Below, in pieces: positions 48,000 through 58,929 of a stretch of DNA of 64,000 bases. The translations under genes and the position numbers were made by a program. The notes beneath the pieces were generated by a model. That model did not search any database. It was not told where the DNA came from and was given only the letters and a program-made list of their open reading frames with translations. The stretch covers positions 29,491,716 through 29,555,715 of the forward strand of contig CM060850.1 in the NCBI GenBank assembly GCA_030737835.1, given 5' to 3'. Positions within the stretch are counted from its first letter, which is position 1, and each line of letters begins with the position of its first letter. The stretch comes from Acorus gramineus (taxonomy: Eukaryota > Streptophyta > Magnoliopsida > Acorales > Acoraceae).

Positions 48000-48876
48000 T
48001 GTCACCCAGGAAACGATCCCTTTTGATCAAATTTCGATTTTAATAGTCTTGAATGAGCTTGGCCATCACACGTCCTACGATCACAGCATGGCCGCAGTGG
48101 TTTCACGGTCCATTGTCGTAGCGGGGGTATGGACAATTTGGGAGACGCAAAATGATATCATCTTCAATGGGATAAGAATGCATTAAGTCTTGTTTAGATA
48201 TAGAATAAGATTTATTATTGAATATATAATTATTCTAGTATAAATGAGTATAAATAATGATAAAATGATTTTAAAAATAAAATTTTTGTTGTTTGGGTAA
48301 AATGTGAATAAAGTGTGGATAATAATTTATAAAAGATGAAAAAATAATGATAGTTGATTTGACATGTGATTTATTAGAGGTGATGACAGTTGATTTGATA
48401 GTGGGCCCACATATTCTTTGAGTGGAATAATCTGGAATAACTTTAATTCCAGGGGTTAGTTAGAATCCATATACCACTTTATACCAGTTTATTTTGCATA
48501 AGGTATCCTAAAGTATACCAGACATCCAAACAAGAAAAAAAAGGATATTCCATCTAATTCTCAGTTATTATCGAAACAAACAGGGCATAAGAGAACATGT
48601 GAGACATGTTTCGCGGGTGCATAACCGATTGGGGTGGACATATAGCGAGCGTGGGGATGTCCAATTTCGAGACGGGAACACATGGATCATGGGGTGAGTG
48701 GGTGGGGATGCCTCGCTTGGTTAGTTTGATGGTTCTTCTAACTCGAGGCCGCGAATTGCCTATTCTTTTCATGTTTTTGTTTGTGTTTTCTGTTCTCTCA
48801 TTTTCTCAGAATTTGTAATTCGAATTCAGAAAAAAAATTGGGTATCGAACATCTATTTTTCTTCAGACAAAAAAAG
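48000..48876 (+). mobile_element. LINE 3' fragment interrupted by a MITE
   Basis: A frame at 47992-48186 ends with VWTIWETQNDIIFNG, the pattern seen at the end of plant LINE reverse-transcriptase proteins after the zinc-binding region. After the MITE the LINE resumes at AAGAGAACATGTGAGACATG, matching AGAACATGTAGGACATG in the 53185 copy. It ends with TTTGTAATTCGAATTCAG and an A-rich tail near 48876. The fragment is defective. Confidence 0.7.
48186..48586. mobile_element. Tourist-like MITE nested in a LINE
   Basis: It begins AGTCTTGTTTAGATATAGAA and ends GAAACAAACAGGGC in inverted orientation, resembling the element at 60930-61379. TTA (48183-48185) and ATA (48587-48589) flank it. The break in the LINE reading compared with the 53185 copy coincides with its ends. 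Confidence 0.6.
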
Positions 48877-50633
48877 AGTCTCGAATGAGGTGTGAGGAGA
48901 TGACATGTGTGTTCGATCAAACAACATAATGTATATCTAGACTTTGCTATCATAGTGCATGATTGATCAAGCAAAAAAACAATTGAGCCTATATAAACAA
49001 TGATGGAGCCATGATTAATTTTTATAAAGAAGACCTCATGTGATTTATATAAATATTTTTTAAAGTTATATATATCACTATTTTTTTCCAATAGCATAGA
49101 TTAAGAATATGTATAAATGGAATAAAGATATTTACATAAAACATATCATTAAAAAATTATAAAAGATAATTATCATATTTTAAAACGATGTGTCATATTT
49201 CATATTGATGATTCACAAAATAAAATGTCAAAACATAAATCTAATAAGTAATACATACTTTTAAATTTGACCTCGACGAGGTTTCATATTCTAAAAATGT
49301 TGGATTATTTGATTTTTTTTAATATTTACACATATATATTAAACTTTAAATAAATTAGTAACAATGACAATAAGGTAAAAGGAAAAAGTTCTATACCTTT
49401 GAAGTGTTGATGGAGGAGAAAAGAGGATTGCATATTCCTGATTGTGGGATAATCGATCGATAGAACAAAAAATAAAAATTACTGATTTTTTAAAGATAAG
49501 GATTATATTGATATTAGGAACACTTGGGATACAAAAAAAAAAAAAAGAGAGAAAAAGAATTCAAAATTTTATTTTTTTCAAGATGGCACGCCTAGGTGGG
49601 GATATGATGCCGAGGAGTGGGATCCGTGCAGTCTCCATGACTCTCTGTGAGATATGGATAATAAAGGATGCTTGGGGTAAATGAAAAGGGAGAGTTAAAA
49701 AAGGGCTTTTGTTTTATGTGGAGGGGTGAGAATTAATTAAAAAAAAGGATGATGGCACAATAGGTAGTTGTTTTATTTTTATTAGTTAATGCACACGTGT
49801 ATCGCACATGAATTTGTGATGATTTTTTTACTCTAATTATTAAATTAAATGTTAAATTCATATTTCTCAATAAATAAATATATATATATAATATTAATAA
49901 CATATATTTAAAATTTTATATTGTAGTATATCATATTAATTTAATAAAAATTTTAAATTTAAATTTATATGATTAAATTTGGAGTGATAAATTTCACATA
50001 TAATTTCCATTTTTTCAAATTTAATTTAAAATAAAATTAACAATGTAATTTGAACAAAAATAAATTTATATTTGGAACTTTACATATTATAAGATGCAGA
50101 TATTTTTTGGAATAATTATTTAAATCAATTTTAATGTATAGATATATTTTTTGAAAGATATAAATCTAAATTAATTCAATTAATATCAATCATCTTTTAA
50201 GAAAATAAATTTATTTTTCCATAATTTATTAGTTTGAAAATTATAATTTTAAAATATGTAAAATGGTATATATTTCAATTTTTTTTCATAGTGTATAGAG
50301 TTGAATCATCTTCTATCATAGTGTATAGAGTTCAATTTTTTTAATTTGTAATATACTAATATATATTAATGTTTATTTTAATTTATAAAATAGTATATAT
50401 TTCAAAGGATTAATGTATATTTAAGTGGATAGATTGCACAGAGGATTACACAAGGTAATATGATGGACATGTCATTTTCTGTTTATTGATTTGATTACGT
50501 GATGCAGGTTATTGAATTAGACGTAGGGGATAGGTCTGCTACATATAGTGATGTCACGGAGCACAAGCAAGAGAAATTAATGTGAGGTTTTTCCTGATAA
50601 GTGGATGGCAATGGGAAACTCATGTGAACTGTT
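48877..50633. other. Long AT-rich intergenic stretch
   Basis: Nothing coding was supported. A duplicated phrase (CATAGTGTATAGAGTT) occurs at about 50287 and 50318. An A-run lies near 49534. The short frame at 49442-49684 has no recognisable content. Confidence 0.4.
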
Positions 50634-50638
50634 TCATG

Positions 50639-52279
50639 TGTTAGAATCAGGAATGAAAGAAAATAAATCAAAATATTATGAGGGTTTAAATTCAATATTT
50701 ATAATACAAAAAAAAAAAAAACTAATATACCCTTAACCCTAACATATATACACATTTAACACCCCCTCTCAAACTCATGGTGGATCATACATCAAGAACT
50801 TGCTCAACAAGAAACCAATGCGCTGAAGTGTATAGGACTTTGTGAAAAAGTTAGATAACTAAAAGAGAAGAGAAAATATACGGGAGTGATATAGTGCTCG
50901 CAATAAAATGATGATGGACGAAGTGACAATCGATCTCGATGTCTTCGGATGTTCATGAAAAACGGAATTACTAGCAATCTGAATGACGCTCTTGTTGTCA
51001 CAATATAGAGGAGTAGACGCAGATAGAATGACACCCATGTCAAAGAGGAGGAGCATAGGAGGCGTCGAAGCCAAACAACCTCAGCAGTAGCATATGCCAT
51101 AGCACGATATTCGGCCTTAGCATTCGAATGAGAGACAATGTCCTGTTTCTTAACCTTCCAAGATATAAGAGAGTCATCAAGAAACACACAGATACCAGTC
51201 GTAGATTTTCAATTTGTGACATCTTCTGCCCAATCAGCATCAGTATAAGTGTGAAGTTCAAGAGTAGAAGAAGACGGTAACAACAGAGCACGAGATATGG
51301 TGCCACGTAGATAGTGTATAATCCGAAGAACTACTGCATTAAGCAGTACAAATATGCACAACATAGGCAATATCAGGACAAGTGACAGTGAGATAGACGA
51401 GGCTTTCAACAAGCTGTCTATAACGAGTAACATCAGAAAGTGGTTCTCCATCGTCAGGCCGGAGCTTAGCATGAAGCTCAATAGGAGTGGGAGAAATGAG
51501 ATCATCAGTCAAACAGGCACGGTCGATCAAGTTAGCAGTATACTTGCGTTGGGAGAGAAGAAAACCACGCGGAGCAGAAGCAACTTCCAAGCCTAGAAAA
51601 TATCAAAGTTTGCCAAGATCTTTCATCTCAAATTGACGCTGAAGATGTTGCTTGACCGATTGTATATGAGAAGAATCATCACCGGTGATGATCATGTCAT
51701 CAACATAAAGCAGCAGAATAGTACGATAAGGACTAGAGGTGTGAACAAATAAAACTGGATCAGAGGAACTCGGAACAAACTTAGCAGCACAGATAGCATC
51801 AGTGAATCGAGCGAACCAAGCGCGAGGAGCCTGAGCCGGGCGCGAGCGGGGCCGAGTCGGGCGCGAACAGAGCCGACGCGGGTGTGGTAGGGCAGGATGC
51901 GCGCGCGGGTGACTAGGCGGCACAGGGCAGCACTGGGCGGCTCAGGCAGTGCTAGGCGGCAGCAGAGCGGCTCAGGCGAGCCTGCGACAGGGGCAGCGGA
52001 TCGACGCATGGCAGCGCTGGGCGACAGCGGGGCTGCGCGGGACAGCGACGGTGACACGAACGGGTGCGACGAACATCGGAGCATCAATGATCTCGTGAAC
52101 GGAGAATAACGTCAATAAAAAATCAAAGAAAAAAATCGTATTCAAACTCTGATATCATGTTAGAATCGGGAATTGAAGAGAATGAACTAAAATATTATTA
52201 GGGTTTATATTCAATATTTATAGTATAAAAAAAAAGATTAATGTATCTTTAATTCTAACATATATACACATTTAACCCA
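50639..52279 (-). mobile_element. Internally deleted Ty1/copia element with short LTRs
   Basis: The LTRs are 50639-50761 and 52159-52279, about 121-123 bp, beginning TGTTAGAATC. TCATG is repeated outside both (50634-50638 and 52280-52284), a 5-bp target duplication. On the minus strand the primer-binding site TGATATCAGAGTTTG directly follows the right-hand LTR, close to the usual TGGTATCAGAGC for initiator Met-tRNA. A polypurine tract (GAGAGGGGG) precedes the other LTR. The interior keeps reverse-transcriptase (YVDDM region) and RNase H-like fragments ([14 protein letters not shown]) in different frames. GC-rich low-complexity sequence lies at 51800-52080. Gag and integrase are missing. The LTRs differ at perhaps 15-20 positions by eye, so the insertion is old. 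Confidence 0.82.
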
Positions 52280-52284
52280 TCATG

Positions 52285-53166
52285 TTGATGTACGGGAAGT
52301 GTTTTTGTCCATCAATATGAAGCTGAGTAAGCTTGGGGTCCAAATCAGACATGAAAACGTGTTGTCCACTTTTATATGGTCAAAGCAACAGTTTATTCAT
52401 TCGGACCAAGATTTTTTGGAATTTAATATGACTTCCACGATTTGTTGGAATCTCAAGATTTGATATCTGATTGAAAAAAAAAAAATAGGTATAAAGAGAA
52501 ACTTTGTGAGCCATGGATATAGAATAGAGTTGGGTTAAATTAGTTATTCTAGTTATATTCTAAAGTAGTATAGAGATGGTCAAAAGTTATATTTTATTAA
52601 AGATTGATAAGACCTGATCAAATTCAAATAATTTAACTTTTGAATCTCAGCTCATTCAGAAATTATAATAGATATACTAAATAGCCTATTATATTAGATA
52701 ATTTAAGAGAGATTTTTATTTATAACAAGTGGCATTGCGTGAGAGTGTTTCAAAATTAAAACTACATGCTAATTAAATGAAACTCGCGCGTTTGGCATTT
52801 CAAACAAAGGAAGTAATTTAAAAACTAATTAACTAGAAGGGTCACCGTAAATAATGTTTCAAACTTTTTAGAATATGTTACATCACTACAAGAAATATAA
52901 TTAATCAATCATGCAACACAAATCTATTGATATCAAAAGAAATTAATTTTTTTGTAATTTGAACCCCACGAATAAAAGAAAATTAAGAAAAAGCGGGGGA
53001 ACAATACACTACTTAATTTTCTTTAAACTTCTACTATCTTTCCCAATATTGGTATAGAACTTTAAAGATAAATGAATTTTATCATATTATTAATTATTAA
53101 GTTGATTTATACCATCTCGTGTTTAGAAATGCATTGAATGCATGCATATAAAAGAATTCATGTTTC
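52285..53166. other. Intergenic AT-rich sequence
   Basis: No gene, repeat or regulatory cluster was supported in this stretch. Confidence 0.4.
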
Positions 53167-53184
53167 AACTATTTTATTTTTTGC

Positions 53185-53734
53185 CAGCGGCTGCGAAATG
53201 GCCATCGGGCTATGGTCGATGATCAGGGAGAAGATGGGTTTGGATACAAACTTCCACTCCCTCGAGGAGATGTGGGCAGCGGGAAAGGCGATGCAAAGTG
53301 GAGCAGGAGATGACTTGACAGAGAAGGTGTTGCAAATCATCGTACCAGCAAGAGCGTGGGCGATATGGAGAACGCGTAACGAGGCTATTTTTAGAGGAAC
53401 AAAGCCATATCTTGAGAACATGTAGGACATGTTTCTCACTAGCGTGTTAGAATGGGGTTGAGGCCTCGCACGGGCACAGGAAATATCGATTCGTAACGGT
53501 TAATCTGATGGTGCATGGGGTGTGACAGGCAGTGGTCGATATCTCTCGGACTAGAACCCTCTTCTACCTGGGAGGTGTTCCTGTGACGGGCTTGCTATCA
53601 AAACATAATCCATGTCTCTTTCACTGTTTTTCTTTATGTATCCCTTCCTTACCCCCTCCACTCTGTTCAGAATTTGTAATTCGATATTCAGTAATGGAAT
53701 CGGGTAGCAAATTACTACTTTTCTAAAAAAAAAA
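53185..53734 (+). mobile_element. 5'-truncated LINE with 18-bp target duplication
   Basis: AACTATTTTATTTTTTGC stands at 53167-53184 and again at 53735-53752. The insert begins inside the C-terminal LINE protein: its frame reads GLWSMIREKMGL and ends ARAWAIWRTRNEAIFRGTKP, the region following the reverse-transcriptase zinc-binding motif. The 3' end has TTTGTAATTCGATATTCAG and an A-tail. It cannot move by itself. Confidence 0.85.
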
Positions 53735-53752
53735 AACTATTTTATTTTTTGC

Positions 53753-54775
53753 TGTATTTATTCATATTGTAAAAAATATATATATGGATATAAATTAAAT
53801 ACAAATAAAATATGGATATGAAAATGAATTTAAGAAGGATATACATATTCATTTTCATGTCCATAATCTGAATATATCTTCTAGTTTAATTCAAATGTAC
53901 ATCAATTGACATTAATTAAAGCAACATTAATTAGGATTAATGATATTCACGCATCCTGGATATGCTCAACCTAAAATATATATATATATATATTTTTTAA
54001 CATATTTATTTTAACTACATGCATGTTGGTAAATATAAATTTGTTTACATATATTATATATATCCCCTCCTCTAAAACGCGTCTTTGAAAAATTAATTAC
54101 ATTCTTTTGAACGGCACCATTTTTTAATATTTTTAGAAAGTAACAACTGTTTTTAATATAAAAAAAGGTCAACTTACAAGTAAAGTTGCATGTGTTGAAC
54201 GATGAATCATAAACCCAGTCCTGACATCAAACTCAGGTCCACGTAAGCCGCACTCAGCATGAAAACTTGCAAAGTAGTTCAGCTTATGCTTCCAACTACT
54301 ACAATTTGAACATATCACTGAATTGACGGTGGATTTTATGAAACTTTTGAGGGTGATCATGATTTTGCCGTACTGAGGCTCTGTTTGAATCAGCATTTGA
54401 AAAATCTAAAGTTTTTTAAATGTAGATCCAAACAAATTTTTAATGTTTAAATTTTTTAAAATATCATCTTATTTTTTTAAATTAAAAAAATTAGTAATTA
54501 AAATATCAACAAAATAATATTTTTTAAAAACTAAGTTTAAAACTCTAGATTTTAAGGTTGTATTTGGATGTGAGGTTGAAACGCTAAGATTCTTAAAATC
54601 TTGTGTTTCAAACTGAGTTTTTGAAAATAGTTGCTTTATTATATTTTCAAACGCAAAACTTTTTCGCATAGAAAAGAATGATGACGGTTTGAAAAGGTTA
54701 ACGTTGAAAATGTATTTAGATAGGATATGAGTTTGAGAATCCATATCACATCTAAATGGATGATAGAAAGTTGAC
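53753..54775. other. Intergenic, with a possible MITE
   Basis: The stretch is AT-rich. ATTTGGATGTGAGGTTG (about 54563) has an imperfect inverted partner CCATATCACATCTAAAT near 54741, suggesting a worn MITE at about 54553-54765. No gene was recognised. Confidence 0.4.
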
Positions 54776-54866
54776 TAGTTGAGTCGACCCACGTTGTGAC
54801 CCAAAGATCCCATTCAATTTACATTAGACGACGTTGAGTCGACCCACGTGTGACCCAAAAGATCCG
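54776..54866. repeat. Two imperfect direct repeats of about 35 bp
   Basis: GTTGAGTCGACCCACG with a GTGACCCAAAGATCC-like continuation occurs at about 54778-54812 and again at 54834-54867, with small indels. The right copy forms the last codons of the minus-strand frame ending at 54824. Confidence 0.75.
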
Positions 54867-55361
54867 ACTAGCACGCAAACCGGACCGGTCCGGGACCTCC
54901 ACTCCCGGCCCAACCGGTCCACACCCTCCCGCGAACAGGCGACCGCGACCATGAACTCCGCAGCTCGAGCCGCGCCGCCTCCCCTCATCAGCTCCTCCAC
55001 CGCCATCTCCATCGCCGCGTAACTCATCCTCCTCGCCCTATTCACCACGCCCCCCCATCTTATTCACCGCCCGCAACACCATCGAATCCCACTCCTTATT
55101 CTCACTCCCCTCCCTATCCTCCTCCCCCTCACACATCGGCACCGTCGACTGGTACTCCGCCGCCTCCTGCTCGAGCACCGCCTCGTCGAGGCGGAGGAGC
55201 CGCATCGCCTCGGAAATCGCGCGCGACGAGCGGCGGCAGAGCGGGGGAAGGACCCCGCGCGTGGAGAGGGAGAGGAGGAGGTGGAGGATATCAGAGGGAC
55301 GCCACTCGCTGCCCAGCCACGACAGGCTGGCCTTCGAGAGGGGGGTTTCCCAGCTGGACAT
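54824..55361 (-). pseudogene. Unrecognised small gene, frameshifted at a G7 run
   Basis: Two minus-strand frames, 55038-55400 and 54824-55048, appear to belong to one coding sequence. They meet at a run of seven G (complement of 55050-55056). As given, the first frame runs into TAG straight after the run, while the other frame continues with VNRARRMSYAAMEM. I prefer ATG 55361 (MSSWETPLSKASLSWLGSEW). The upstream ATG at 55400 lies within TGGGCC promoter-type motifs. The product would be about 175 residues, GC-rich and Leu/Arg/Glu-rich, mostly helical in appearance. I do not recognise the family. It may be a sequencing error, a true frameshift pseudogene, or a chance pair of frames. The promoter-like motifs upstream favour a real gene. 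Confidence 0.45.
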
Positions 55362-55380
55362 CAAGATCCGGCCCACTTCT

Positions 55381-55445
55381 ATGGGCCGAGATAGGCCCAT
55401 TTCGTTCGTGTAGTGGGCCTTGTAGCGGCCCAGGTTTAGGGTTTT
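55381..55445 (-). promoter_or_regulatory. Telo-box and site II cluster
   Basis: Four TGGGCC/GGCCCA elements occur between about 55382 and 55432. An AAACCCTAA telo-box (minus strand) lies at 55436-55444. This pairing is well known in plant promoters of ribosomal-protein, mitochondrial and other growth-related genes. It sits directly before the minus-strand frame starting at 55361 and suggests that gene is, or was, transcribed. Confidence 0.6.
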
Positions 55446-56614
55446 CTGCGGTTCTTGAAGGTGGGACTTGGGAGAGACGAGAGAGAAGGCCAGATGAAGT
55501 GCAATCTGTATAGTTTTAAAAGTTCTTTTTGACCGTTGGGGATTCTATTAATATGATCGCTTTAAAGGAAGTAAATTAATTAATAAGAGAATTTAATCCG
55601 TTGGTTTTGGTAGTCCCCGGGGTTTAATTTAGAGAGTTAACACACATTTTTTTGTGACAACCCATGCAGGATCGTCAGTGAAAAACCATTTTTTTAAAAA
55701 AAATTGCTTGTTTTAACCAATATTTATCATATATCAAGCATGTACAGTTTTAGTCATTTTTGCACCATTTACTTCACATACATAAATACCATCAAAATAA
55801 AAAAATTGGTAAACCTATCTTTTTTTCATCCCCTCCCATGACCCAGTAACATGTTATGTCCTGACCTTTGACCCACGATGGATCTATCTCCCACTGCCTT
55901 TCAGTTACCTTCTGCGTCCATCCACACACTTTACTATCATGAGATATGAAGTTTATACATCACAAAATTGAAGTTACAAGCGTCTAAATTAAGGGAAGAA
56001 AATGAAAAAAAAAAATTACCATTTAAATATGAGAAGTGCATGAAATGGATATCATATAAATAACCGGTGGAATGTAAAAATCCAGGGTGTACAAATTTTT
56101 TGATGCAGATAAAAGCACAGTGTATCGTAGGCACATTAGTCGGGTCAAACATCCAACCCGATTGGGCTTGTCCCATCATCGCAAGGAATGAACCCGATTT
56201 GGTCCACGTCATCTTCCCCATTTATCCTCATCCGACGTGGCAACTCCTAATTGGCGCTCGAAATCCTAGATTGCGGCCAAACCTGTCCCGCTCTAGACCA
56301 GTCGGCGATTGGGGGGGGTTTTCGAAAAACCAGGCAAGACGATTCCAACCAATCTCAACCGTCCGATTAAATTGATCGCCTTGTATTTTCTTTTTCAGTT
56401 TCTCGTATGATGGGGCCCCCCATCACCACCGTTCATTTTTCAAAAGATCCCGTGGCGGGTTCGGTTGGTCCACGTGTCAGACCCCATCGAACCCAACAGT
56501 GAATCCGACAAATCACCTACAAATGAACGGACAGAGAGCCTCCGCTTTCAATCCTTCAAAATCGCCCTTTTTGAATTTATATATATTATGATTTCACGAA
56601 CTGCGAATTCTGAG
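55446..56614. promoter_or_regulatory. Intergenic and promoter of the CPBP gene
   Basis: The left half is ordinary AT-rich sequence. The right half (56400-56600) contains CCACGTGTCAG at about 56470, an ACGT-core element, and a TATATATTA stretch at about 56579-56588. The latter is too close to the start codon to be the obvious TATA box. No other gene was supported; the frames at 55937-56375 have no recognisable content. Confidence 0.4.
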
Positions 56615-56626
56615 ATGTCGATTTGA
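56615..56626 (+). promoter_or_regulatory. Three-codon uORF overlapping the CPBP start
   Basis: ATG at 56615 reads Met-Ser-Ile then TGA at 56624-56626. The last base of that stop is the first base of the main ATG (56626-56628), a TGATG overlap. If the transcript starts upstream, ribosomes would meet this uORF first; termination and reinitiation could tune translation. The transcription start is not known. Confidence 0.55.
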
Positions 56627-58929
56627 TGAACCTCTCGTCGTCGATCTCGGCCTCACGTGGTCCGTCTCTGATCACCTCGCCGGCCGTCTCCCGCGGCGGC
56701 GGCGGCGGAGGTGACTGCGGAGGCCTCTCTTTCGCGGCGAGGAGTCGCCGGAGCTCGTGCGGGAGGGTTAGGGCTTCGGCGGAGCGGGGCGGGGAGAGGA
56801 TCGATGTCGGGAACGTCAGGGGAGGGGATCGGACGGTCGGATCTGTCCCTTTCGCTCCGGCGATGGAGGTGTCGGCGACGACGACCGCCAGTTCGACGTC
56901 CATGGCGGCCTTGGACCGGGGATCCGCCGATGCGGAGTTCCCGGTCTGGGAGAGATTGGGAGCCATAGTGAGATTGAGCTATGGAGTTGGTAAGTTTTAA
57001 GTCATTTGATCACTTGTGAATGAATCTCTGTTGATGAATAGGGTTTTCAAAATTGTTTCTTTTTGTTCAAAAATTAGGGATTTATGGAGCGATGGCTTTG
57101 GCGGGGAATTTTATATGCTCGTTCACCGGAGTCGATGCGATGGGAGGGTTCCATCCATCTTTGGAAGCTATAATAGACGGGCTCGGATACGCGGCTCCAC
57201 CTATAATGGCTCTTCTATTCATTCTAGATGTAATGAACATGTGAATTTTTTATTTGGTTTAGATAACACGTTTTTTATTTGGGCTGAAAGTTTTGTTCTT
57301 GATGATATGTGTATAGGATGAAGTAGTGAAGTTGTCGCCTCATGCTCGCGCCATTAGGGATGTGGAGGATGAGGAGCTCAGGAGCTTCTTCTATGGAATG
57401 TCACCTTGGCAGGTTGGTAAAGGTTCTTCAAGGGTAATTTATGTTAGCTTGAGAAATTAGAATTGATGGTCTTTTGATTGGCAGTTCATAATTCTAGTAA
57501 CGGCGAGCACGATAGGAGAGGAGCTATTTTACAGGGCAGCTGTTCAGGTGAGAGACATTAACTTCATGGAGAAGATGTTATATTTGGTTAATGTTTTGCT
57601 AATTTTGTCCAACTTTTGTTTGGTTTTAGGCAGCCTATGAAGTTTCAGTGCATTGTATTGGTTTTTTAAGTGAATTTTTAGGAGTTTGGGAAGGATAAGA
57701 TTGCATCTAAATTTATAAAGTTAGAAAGCATTGAAGATTCCTTCATGCCCCATTTTGAACCAACTTTCAAAATCATGTTTTCGTAAAAGTTACTCTCAAC
57801 CAATTTTCATAAAAGTTGTTTTGTTGACTAACACATAAAAACCAAAGTTCGAAGCTAAAGCTTCGAACCGATTATCTGAAAACTGATTTTGCAGAAGTAA
57901 AATCAGTTTCAGAACTGGTTCCAAATTGGGCCTTGCTAATAGATGATCTCGCCAAGATGAGCATAAATGTTACTGATTAGCATCATACATGGAATTCCCA
58001 TGCACCACTATTAAGTTACCGTTGTTATACAGTTGAGCCCACTCCATCAACAAAATCTTAATTTAATATAATTCTTGTGATTTTAGGGTGGGTTAACTGA
58101 CATGTTCCTAAGAGGCAATGAATTCGTAAAGGGTGCACATGGAATCACAGCTTTGGTAAGTGAAAATCACCCCTTCAGTGTTTCCAAAATTGTTGTAGAT
58201 TCAATCACTGCTGCCGTAGGTTACACTGATTTTTCTTTCAAGTGCATGCAGACTGGTATGTTGCCTCCATTTGTTCCGTTTGCGCAAGCATTTGCAGCTG
58301 TGATCACGGCTGCTCTCACCGGATCACTCTATTTTGTTGCAACCTCTCCAAAAGGTGCCCTTTTCTTCATCTAATCTTTACTTCATGTAGACGGGTATTG
58401 TTTCCATCTGTGTGTTGTTTGTTTAATTCACCCCATTATTCTGCAGACCCTACTTATGTGGTTGCGCCAGTGTTACAATCTCGCTCTGGGCAGGAAGATC
58501 TCAAGAAGCTCTTTGCAGGTTTGCCTCTCTTTTATTTCCCAGTTACTCATTAATTCAGATGATAATCTGTTTCTTGTTCCTTTCCTGAGCAGCATGGTAT
58601 GAGAGAAGAGAAATGAAGAAGATCTATTCCCCCCTTTTAGAAGGTCTCTTGGCTCTATATCTTGGCTTTGAATGGATACAGGTAATTCAGTTTTTATTCT
58701 AACCATGCCAATCAAAATTAACCAATCAAATAAATAATCATGTTTTCTAACTTAAAAATTTTCACAAATTTGATCACAGACCGATAACATCCTAGCACCA
58801 ATGATCACGCACGGTATCTACTCGGCCGTCATACTTGGCCACGGACTCTGGAAGATCCATGATCACCGGCGGAGGCTACGTCACCGGATCCGACAGGTTA
58901 GGGTAGAAGCCAGGCATCCCAACAAGTAA
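56626..58929 (+). CDS. Plastid-type CPBP (CAAX protease family) membrane protein
   Basis: Nine exons (56626-56989, 57078-57229, 57317-57412, 57485-57547, 58087-58155, 58252-58354, 58447-58518, 58593-58681, 58780-58929) encode 385 residues in a single consistent frame. The first ~65 residues are Ser/Arg/Gly-rich and look like a plastid transit peptide. Several hydrophobic segments follow. Motif 1 of the family, the paired glutamates and arginine, is present as E216-E217-L-F-Y-R221. A later His is at H347 (ITHG). The usual His of the FxxxH motif is not apparent: the likely equivalent is F276-V-A-T-S280. The sequence resembles plant proteins annotated as CAAX amino-terminal protease family, such as Arabidopsis At5g60750 as I remember it. 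Whether it cleaves proteins is uncertain. Intron 5 (58156-58251) is 96 nt and free of stops. Confidence 0.9.

Noticed and set aside
51897-52109. GC-rich plus-strand frame of 70 residues
   Set aside because: It lies antisense in the low-complexity interior of the copia remnant and has no recognisable content.
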